From assembly GCA_009668945.1 (NCBI GenBank), contig SBEH01000003.1:99437-163436 (forward strand): a DNA stretch of 64,000 bases. Reading direction: 5' to 3'. Position numbers and translations under genes: made by a program. This DNA is from Actinomycetota bacterium (GTDB lineage: Bacteria > Actinomycetota > Coriobacteriia > Anaerosomatales > Anaerosomataceae). Numbering within the stretch: position 1 is the stretch's first letter; each line of letters starts with the position of its first letter. Positions 58,844 through 64,000 of the stretch are shown here, in pieces. The notes under the pieces are model-generated. The model saw only the letters and a program-made list of their open reading frames with translations. It had not been told where the DNA came from and did not search any database.

Positions 58844-59157
58844 ATGACAACGTGCTCATCGACATCATCGAGACGATGGAGTACGTGAGGTGGTTCGAGC
58901 ACCTGCGGGATCGGCGGGCGCAGGTCAGGATTGCTGCCCGCATACGGCGGGTTTCTCTCGGCGACTTCGGGAGTTGGCGAAGCGTGGGCGGTGGAATCGC
59001 AGAGCTGAAGATCGATTTCGGGCCTGGGTACCGAGTCTACTTCACGCGCCGTGGGCGAACCGTCGTGATCCTCCTGGCCGGCGGAGACAAGGCGACACAG
59101 CGTCGCGATATCGAACGCGCACAGACGATTGCTCACCGCATGGAAGGAGACACGTGA
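58840..59157 (+). CDS. RelE/ParE-superfamily toxin (Gp49/HigB type)
   Basis: A 105-residue addiction-module killer protein. The pattern FEHLRDRRAQVRIAARIRR, VGGGIAELKIDFGPGYRVYF and VVILLAGGDKATQRRDIERA is the Gp49-like toxin family. In this family the toxin gene comes first and the antidote second, as here. The final TGA overlaps the antitoxin ATG by one base. Expected to cleave mRNA. Confidence 0.9.
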   Translation: MNDNVLIDIIETMEYVRWFEHLRDRRAQVRIAARIRRVSLGDFGSWRSVGGGIAELKIDFGPGYRVYFTRRGRTVVILLAGGDKATQRRDIERAQTIAHRMEGDT

Positions 59158-59444
59158 TGGCCAGACGAGTTAGGACGCGGCCCTGGGATGTGACACGCTA
59201 CCTCGACTCCGACGAAGCGATCGCGCTCTACCTTGATGCTGTCCTCGAGGAGGACGATCCCGTGCTGCTGGCGGCTGCCCTCGGTGACGTCGCTCGCGCG
59301 AAGGGGATGACGAGTGTCTCGCGTGAGACGGGTCTCGGGCGCGAGAGCCTGTACAAGGCGCTCTCCGAGAACGGCAACCCCGAGTTCGCGACCGTGCAGA
59401 AGGTCATCCGTTCGTTCGGTCTGAAGCTGCACGTCACGACCTGA
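59157..59444 (+). CDS. HigA-like antidote protein (XRE-type)
   Basis: A 95-residue antitoxin with the family start DVTRYLDSDEAIALYLDAVL and a helix-turn-helix around VSRETGLGRESLYKALSENG (~55-74), then FATVQKVIRSFGLKL. It should bind the preceding toxin and the palindrome at 58820-58835. The ATG is one base inside the toxin stop, with GGAGACAC upstream. Confidence 0.9.
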   Translation: MARRVRTRPWDVTRYLDSDEAIALYLDAVLEEDDPVLLAAALGDVARAKGMTSVSRETGLGRESLYKALSENGNPEFATVQKVIRSFGLKLHVTT

Positions 59445-59471
59445 CTTGCATCGCATCACTCGCTTCCCACC

Positions 59472-59480
59472 TGCTACACT
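59472..59480 (+). promoter_or_regulatory. Extended -10 for the structured RNA
   Basis: TGCTACACT gives an extended -10; transcription would start at 59487-59488, exactly where the closing stem of the RNA begins. A -35 is not obvious. Confidence 0.5.
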
Positions 59481-59487
59481 TCTCCTT

Positions 59488-59733
59488 GCTTTCACCCGGG
59501 TCTGTGGTTGCGGGCGCGCGAGCGCCCAAGTCCAAGGTAGGCGCGGCCGAAAGGACCCACGTAAGCGCGAGGCCGAGCCTCGTCGTGAGCATGGCGCGCC
59601 TTAGGGGTAAGTCGTACCGTCCGCAGCTGCTGCGAGGTTGCTGCGGACGAGAGGGCCGGTAGTGGGGCGCGAGCTCTGCGGAAGCCCCGGTATGCGGGTG
59701 TGGGGCCAAAGACCAGGTCAGCCGGGTGAAAGC
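59488..59733 (+). ncRNA. Structured RNA candidate, ~246 nt, closed by a long terminal stem
   Basis: The 317-bp gap between the antitoxin and the binding-protein gene contains no ORF but has strong pairing. 59488-59499 is the exact complement of 59722-59733 (12 pairs). The helix continues with 59502-59504/59719-59721 and 59505-59509/59711-59715. Inside are a GGGCGC-GCGA-GCGCCC hairpin (59512-59527), a 9-pair stem 59619-59627/59640-59648, and GGGGC/GCCCC (59664-59668/59684-59688). The extended -10 sits right before it and the next ribosome site (59748-59755) just after it. It could be a riboswitch or a stable RNA. I do not recognise RNase P, tmRNA, SRP, 6S or a known riboswitch consensus. Confidence 0.6.
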
Positions 59734-59761
59734 ACCGAACGGTATCTCGGGAGGGAGCTTC

Positions 59762-60610
59762 ATGACGTTCGTACGACGCTCGACGGCCGCAATCCTCGTG
59801 TTCGCACTGGTCCTTGCTCTTGCCACCTCCGTCGGGTGCAAGAAGAAGGCCGACGAGCCGGTGCTCGAGCCGAAGATCGCTCCTCCCGTGATCTCCACCG
59901 CAGGCACGCTCAAAGTAGGCGTCGATCTCAGCTACCCGCCCTTCGCGGGCACCGACGAGGGCGTGAACGCCGGCATCGACGTCGATGTAGCCGCCGCGAT
60001 CGCCGAGCGACTCGGTCTTAGGATCGAGATCGTCGACATCAAGCCGAACGAGATGGCGGCCGCGCTGAACGAGGGTACCGTGGACATCATGCTCGGCGGC
60101 GTGTCGATCACCGACGCCGTGACGGCGGACGTATCCACCGCCGGTACGTACCTGGTCGACGGTCCGGGCATCTTCGCGATCGTCCCCGAGGGCTCGGCAG
60201 TGGCCACGCTCACCGCGGACGCGCTGCCCGGCAAGCGCGTGGGCACGCAGAACTCGAGTCCGTCGTTCTGGACGCTCGAGAGCGACTACGGTGAGGGTTT
60301 CGCGACGCCATACGCGACGCTCAAGGAGGCCTTCGACGCACTCGTTGCCGGCCAGGTCGACCTCGTGGTGGGCGACGCGGCCGTGGGCAGCTACATCGCC
60401 CGCGACTACCCCGCCGTCCGCTTCTCCGGGCAGTTCGGCGCCGCCCAGCCGCTGGTGATCGCGGTGAAGAAGGACGCCACCGACCTTGAGACCGCCGTCC
60501 GAGAGCAGCTTGACGCGCTCGCCGCCGACGGCACGCTCGACACCATCCGCAACAAATGGCTCGGCGACCTGCCCGTCCTCGAGGTACCTGCCGAAGAGAC
60601 CACGGGCTGA
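59762..60610 (+). CDS. Amino-acid ABC transporter substrate-binding lipoprotein, normal domain order
   Basis: A 282-residue periplasmic-type binding protein of family 3 (SBP_bac_3). The signal peptide ends TSVGC with Cys26 as a lipoprotein site. The ligand domain has the usual order: GTLKVGVDLSYPPFAG (first lobe) at ~43, the hinge, LPGKRVGTQNSSPSFW (second lobe) and the closing helix TIRNKWLGDLPV. The start at 59762 has CGGGAGGG upstream. It is the first gene of a four-gene transporter group and follows the structured RNA. Ligand likely a polar amino acid, unproven. Confidence 0.87.
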   Translation: MTFVRRSTAAILVFALVLALATSVGCKKKADEPVLEPKIAPPVISTAGTLKVGVDLSYPPFAGTDEGVNAGIDVDVAAAIAERLGLRIEIVDIKPNEMAAALNEGTVDIMLGGVSITDAVTADVSTAGTYLVDGPGIFAIVPEGSAVATLTADALPGKRVGTQNSSPSFWTLESDYGEGFATPYATLKEAFDALVAGQVDLVVGDAAVGSYIARDYPAVRFSGQFGAAQPLVIAVKKDATDLETAVREQLDALAADGTLDTIRNKWLGDLPVLEVPAEETTG

Positions 60611-60661
60611 GCCCGCTGACGGCGCCACCGCCCCGTCGGTCTCGGCGTATGCGTATTGCGG

Positions 60662-60667
60662 TATAGT
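60662..60667 (+). promoter_or_regulatory. -10 element for the second binding-protein gene
   Basis: TATAGT lies 80 bp before the ATG at 60742. Preceding TTGCGG is too close for a -35. Likely an internal promoter of the transporter operon. Confidence 0.4.
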
Positions 60668-60741
60668 CATTCGCGATGTAACAGCGGTGTTTCAGGGGGG
60701 TGCCGGGAGGCCCTCAGAGCAAGTCATACGAAGGAGGCCCC

Positions 60742-61623
60742 ATGAGCAAGACCAAGAAGTTCGTCGCCCTGTTCCTGGTCGTTGCGCTGGCGCTCAGCAT
60801 GGTTGCGCTGAGCGGCTGCAAGCCGGCGGAGACCACGGACGGGGACACCGCCACCGACGGAGGGACCGAGCGCGCTGCAATCACGAGCGTCGACGACCTC
60901 GGCGAGGGCGACAAAGTCGGCGTGCAGTCCGGCACGACCGGCGAGGGTTGGGCCAAGGAGAACCTCGAGCCCAAGGGTGTCGAGGTCGTTCCCTACGACG
61001 ACATCCTGCTTGCCTTCTCGGCGCTGCAGGCCGGCGACGTCGACGGCGTCATCAACGACCTGCCGATCAGCCAGGACATCGTGAAGGACGAGACTCGCGG
61101 GCTGGAGATCGTCGAGGAGATCAAGACCGACGAGACCTACGGCTTCGCGTTCAACAAGGACGACGCCGTGCTGCGCGATGCCGTCGATTGGGCGCTCGCC
61201 GAGGTCATCGCAGACGGCGAGTACGACACGATCTACGAGACCTGGTTCGGCGCTGCTCCGATGTCGTATCCCGAGCCCACGAGTGGCGTCACCGAGAAGC
61301 CCGCGGGCGAGCTTCCTCTCATCACTGCAGGCAAGCTCGTCGTAGGTTCGGACACCGCCTTCCCGCCGTTCGAGAACGTCGAGGGTGGCGAGACGGTCGG
61401 CTTCGACGTCGATCTCGTGAAGGCGATCGGCGAGAAGCTCGGCATCACCGTCGAATTCAAGAGCTACAAGTTCGACGCGCTCATCACGGGTCTCCAGGCG
61501 GGGGCCGAGTTCGACATGATCGCATCGGCGATGACGATCACCGACGAGCGCAAGCAGTCGGTGGACTTCTCCGATCCGTACATCAACTCCAACCAGTCGC
61601 TGGCGGTCAAGAAGGCCGAGTAG
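60742..61623 (+). CDS. Amino-acid-binding lipoprotein with circularly permuted SBP domain
   Basis: A 293-residue lipoprotein (lipobox ALSGC, Cys26). The family-3 binding domain is in swapped order. Residues ~47-170 carry the segment normally in the second half (ITSVDDLGEGDKVGVQSG, DVVPYDDI-like VVPYDDILLAFSALQAGDV, and the end YDTIYETWFG). A linker follows, and then residues ~197-293 carry what is normally the first part (GKLVVGSDTAFPPFE, ITDERKQSVDFSDPYINS, ending SLAVKKAE). Both halves are complete, so this is a circular permutation rather than a broken gene. The adjacent paralogue has normal order. The ATG has AAGGAGG upstream. It should still bind an amino acid and feed the same permease. 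Confidence 0.85.
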   Translation: MSKTKKFVALFLVVALALSMVALSGCKPAETTDGDTATDGGTERAAITSVDDLGEGDKVGVQSGTTGEGWAKENLEPKGVEVVPYDDILLAFSALQAGDVDGVINDLPISQDIVKDETRGLEIVEEIKTDETYGFAFNKDDAVLRDAVDWALAEVIADGEYDTIYETWFGAAPMSYPEPTSGVTEKPAGELPLITAGKLVVGSDTAFPPFENVEGGETVGFDVDLVKAIGEKLGITVEFKSYKFDALITGLQAGAEFDMIASAMTITDERKQSVDFSDPYINSNQSLAVKKAE

Positions 61624-61652
61624 TGGCCCGGTACTGATACTGCGATAGACTT

Positions 61653-61685
61653 AGGGGCCGGTGGTCGTACAGACCGCCGGCCCCT
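61653..61685 (+). terminator. 14-bp hairpin between the binding protein and permease genes
   Basis: AGGGGCCGGTGGTC (61653-61666) pairs with 61672-61685 except for one G-U; the loop is GTACA. A -10-like TAGACT (61646-61651) is directly before it. It could reduce read-through so that binding protein is made in excess over permease, a common feature in ABC operons. Confidence 0.6.
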
Positions 61686-61709
61686 GGCTTCCCCCGGGCA
61701 GGAGGGTGC

Positions 61710-63011
61710 GTGAGAGCGAAGCTCCGGAACTCCATCGGCTACGTCGTGGCTGGTGCCGCTGCCGTGGTGCTGCTGGCACTGCTGCTCACCATGACCGGTC
61801 CCGAGCGGGTCCTCTACCAGCACAAGGCGCCGCGCGGCCAGACCGGCATCGTCGATGACGTGTATGTGATCTCACCCACGCGTGATGAGATCACGATCGG
61901 CAAGGCGCAGACCAACGTCATCACCGACCTCTCTGTCACGAGTGAGAATCTCGGCGCCACGATCACCCGCACTCCTGCGGGTGCCGGGCTCGGCGAGGGG
62001 GCATGGACGCTTGCCGCCGAGGAGACGAGTCCGACGCCGGTGCTCCTCAATGGCCGAGAGGTCGTCGGCACACCGACGCTCGTCGACGGCGACGTCATCA
62101 CGGTCGGCGGCTCGGACGTCACGTTCACCGACGGGCGCAAGGGCGTGCTCGGCGGGCTGGACTGGTGGGAGTCGGGCAAGATCTCGCACCTGTATGCGTC
62201 GCCGAAGATACTGCGCGAGGCGTTCGTCGTGGTGCTCAAGGCGCTGAGAGTGTCGCTCGTAGCGGTGCTCCTTTCCTTCGCGATCGCGATTCCCGGCGGT
62301 CTGACGCTCGCCTTCATGAAGATGGCCAAGACGGCGTGGACGCGCGTTCCGGCAACCATCTACGTCGACGTCATACGCGGCACGCCCATCTTCCTGCAGA
62401 TACTGCTCGTCTTCTTCGGGCTGACGCTGTTGCCGCCGTGGAAGGCGCTTGTCGCTGCAGTTCCACTGATCAGCCAGAAGGGCCTGTTCGACGTCGATAA
62501 TTCGATGTGGATCCGGGCGATCATCGTGCTGAGCTTCAACTCGGCGGCGTACATGGCCGAGATCTTCCGGGCCGGCATCCAGTCGATCAGCAAGGGTCAG
62601 ATGGAGGCCGCCCGCTCGCTCGGCATGACGGCGCCGCAGGCCATGACGTTCGTCATCATCCCGCAGACGGTCCGCCGCATCCTGCCGACGATGATGTCCG
62701 AGTTCATCCTGCTCTTCAAAGACACCGCGCTGTTCGCCGCGGTCGGGATGGGAGAGATGGTCATGAGGGCGCGCGAATTCGCGTCCTCGACGCTCAACGT
62801 GTCGCCGTACCTGCTGGCGGCGGCGTTCTACCTCGTGATCACGATCCCGCTCGGCAGACTCGTGCAGCAGCTCGAGAACCGTCTGGCGCGTTCGGAGGGC
62901 GGCGGCGAAGCTACCTTCGAGAAGTCGACCAAGGACAACCTCGATGCAGCTGCCGCGAAGAAGGCCGCTGCCGAGGCGGCGGCGTTGCGGACGGGAGGAG
63001 GCGCCGAATGA
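61710..63011 (+). CDS. Amino-acid ABC transporter permease with FHA-like domain
   Basis: A 433-residue permease of the HisM/GlnP type. After a first membrane helix (~9-30) comes an extra domain of ~85 residues (~53-140). Its pattern matches a forkhead-associated fold: [49 protein letters not shown] and VTF. The classical Arg and Ser-x-x-His residues are absent. Then come the transport helices with [12 protein letters not shown], the EAA-loop motif [15 protein letters not shown] and [13 protein letters not shown] Lys/Ala-rich tail ends the protein. By the charge rule the extra domain should face outside. GTG start with GGAGGG; the end overlaps the ATPase gene by 4 bp. Confidence 0.83.
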   Translation: MRAKLRNSIGYVVAGAAAVVLLALLLTMTGPERVLYQHKAPRGQTGIVDDVYVISPTRDEITIGKAQTNVITDLSVTSENLGATITRTPAGAGLGEGAWTLAAEETSPTPVLLNGREVVGTPTLVDGDVITVGGSDVTFTDGRKGVLGGLDWWESGKISHLYASPKILREAFVVVLKALRVSLVAVLLSFAIAIPGGLTLAFMKMAKTAWTRVPATIYVDVIRGTPIFLQILLVFFGLTLLPPWKALVAAVPLISQKGLFDVDNSMWIRAIIVLSFNSAAYMAEIFRAGIQSISKGQMEAARSLGMTAPQAMTFVIIPQTVRRILPTMMSEFILLFKDTALFAAVGMGEMVMRAREFASSTLNVSPYLLAAAFYLVITIPLGRLVQQLENRLARSEGGGEATFEKSTKDNLDAAAAKKAAAEAAALRTGGGAE

Positions 63012-63772
63012 GCGAGCCCACTGCGAACGTCACCCCCAACGGCGGCCCGATCGTGCGCATCCGCAACCTCAAGAAGAGCTTCGGCTCGCTCGAGGTCCTG
63101 CGCGACGTGGACATGGACGTGCAGAAGGGCGAGGTCGTGGTCATCCTCGGGCCGAGCGGCTCGGGCAAGTCCACGATGCTGCGCTGTGTGAACCGCCTTG
63201 AGGAGCCCACCGGCGGCGAGATCTGGCTCGAGGACATCAAGGTCAACGACCCGAAGACGAACATCAACGAAGTGCGCGAGCGCATCGGCATGGTGTTCCA
63301 GCAGTTCAACCTGTTCCCGCACCTCACCGCCAAGGGCAACGTGATGCTCGCGCAGCGCAAGGTGCTCAAGCGCTCCAAGCATGAGGCCGAGCGCATCGCG
63401 CTCGAGCAACTCGAACGCGTGGGTCTCGGCGACCGCGTCGACTACTTCCCAGCGCAGCTCTCTGGCGGCCAGCAGCAGCGCGTGGCGATCGCGCGCGCGC
63501 TCGCGATGGACCCGCATGTGATGCTCTTCGACGAGGTGACCTCGGCGCTCGATCCCGAGCTTGTGCGCGGCGTGCTCGACGTCATGAAGGGGCTCGCCAA
63601 GGCAGGTATGACGATGCTCGTCGTTACCCACGAGATGGGCTTCGCCCGCGACGTTGCGAGCCGCGCGGTGTTTATGGACGGCGGCGTCATCGTCGAGGAA
63701 GGCACGCCTTCCGAGGTCTTCGACCACCCGAGACACGAGCGGACGAAGGACTTCCTCGGCCACATCGCGTAG
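63008..63772 (+). CDS. glnQ: Amino-acid ABC transporter ATP-binding protein
   Basis: A 254-residue ATPase of the polar amino acid uptake group. Walker [10 protein letters not shown] (~48-56), Q-loop in [15 protein letters not shown], signature LSGGQQQR (~151-158), Walker [12 protein letters not shown] (~170-180) and the switch His in [11 protein letters not shown]. The ATG at 63008 overlaps the permease stop (ATGA), so the complex is co-translated. Closes the operon. Confidence 0.94.
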   Translation: MSEPTANVTPNGGPIVRIRNLKKSFGSLEVLRDVDMDVQKGEVVVILGPSGSGKSTMLRCVNRLEEPTGGEIWLEDIKVNDPKTNINEVRERIGMVFQQFNLFPHLTAKGNVMLAQRKVLKRSKHEAERIALEQLERVGLGDRVDYFPAQLSGGQQQRVAIARALAMDPHVMLFDEVTSALDPELVRGVLDVMKGLAKAGMTMLVVTHEMGFARDVASRAVFMDGGVIVEEGTPSEVFDHPRHERTKDFLGHIA

Positions 63773-63848
63773 GGTTCGCCTTTGCGCGCGCGTTTCGGGA
63801 ATACACCCCACAACATCGGTGTGCCGTGATGCGAGGGGGGACCCGCGA

Positions 63849-64000
63849 ATGGCGACGTGCAGGACCTGCGGTGCCGAGACCGCCGAGAACCAGAGCTTCT
63901 GCTCGAGTTGCGGAATGTCCATTACAGAGGCTCCGGCCGAGCCCCCGGCGCCGCCCGCGCCTGAGGTGCCGGTACCGGTACCGGTTCCGCCACCTGCGGC
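63849..64000 (+). CDS. Zinc-ribbon protein with proline-rich linker, N-terminal part
   Basis: Partial; the gene runs off the window after ~50 residues. It opens with a double CxxC zinc ribbon, CRTCGAETAENQSFCSSCG, then a Pro/Glu/Ala/Val linker with VPVPVP repeats. Such heads are common on membrane or multi-domain proteins in Actinobacteria. RBS GCGAGGGGGG (63831-63840) supports the ATG. The rest, and so the function, is unseen. Confidence 0.75.
   Translation, partial: MATCRTCGAETAENQSFCSSCGMSITEAPAEPPAPPAPEVPVPVPVPPPA

Noticed and set aside
59488..59733. Miniature transposon with 12-bp terminal inverted repeats
   Set aside because: No target-site duplication is visible at the two ends, and the inner pairing continues beyond the ends as expected for an RNA helix. 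Kept only as an alternative.
59488..59733. c-di-AMP (ydaO) or cobalamin riboswitch
   Set aside because: Tried to match because amino-acid transporters are common ydaO targets, but the conserved core sequences are not present in either strand.

Overview
The window is high-GC DNA with dense, mostly plus-strand genes, often with overlapping stops and starts, many GTG starts and strong GGAGG-type ribosome binding sites. Positions 1-29845 keep the actinobacterial gene order argS-lysA-hom-thrB-rho-rpmE-prfA-prmC-(Sua5)-wecA-atpI-atpBEFHAGDC-murA, known for example from Mycobacterium tuberculosis. This points to Actinobacteriota. ThyX, separate atpF and atpH genes and an archaeal-type cyclic 2,3-diphosphoglycerate pathway suggest a deep-branching, possibly anaerobic lineage such as Coriobacteriia. 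That class-level placement is inference.

Region 1 (1-29845) is the housekeeping block with inserted genes. Between lysA and hom lie a membrane protein, a zinc-binding protein with a degenerate GGDEF domain, and a processive family-2 glycosyltransferase. Between thrB and rho lie a metallophosphoesterase, cyclic-2,3-diphosphoglycerate synthetase, 2-phosphoglycerate kinase and a small transaldolase. thyX and a DUF1385 gene sit between rpmE and prfA, and rpiB, glyA, upp and a dCMP deaminase sit between the Sua5 gene and wecA. thrC is missing from its usual place between hom and thrB. The ATP synthase operon is complete.

Region 2 (29854-55214) is envelope and surface biology. It holds fabZ, a nucleotide-sugar dehydrogenase, an LCP ligase, a membrane-anchored beta-propeller, a 2431-residue secreted RHS/YD-repeat protein with a possible immunity gene and cassette remnant, two GT4 glycosyltransferases, an L,D-transpeptidase with three tandem beta-domains, a flippase, two O-antigen-ligase-type polymerases and a secreted propeller with three DUF5648-like repeats. 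punA and ahcY are embedded in it.

Region 3 (55288-64000) has a YefM-YoeB-type toxin-antitoxin pair with a readable promoter and operator, mtnA, an AEC transporter, comF and a second toxin-antitoxin pair of the Gp49/HigBA type. A closed ~246-nt structured RNA candidate follows, then an amino-acid ABC transporter operon. One of its two binding proteins appears circularly permuted, and its permease carries an FHA-like domain. The window ends inside a zinc-ribbon protein.

The strongest candidates for something new are the circularly permuted binding protein with its FHA-like permease, the structured RNA just upstream of that operon, and the bacterial cyclic-2,3-diphosphoglycerate operon with its linked phosphoesterase. 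I saw no rRNA, tRNA, CRISPR array or insertion sequence, but I could not run a covariance-model search.
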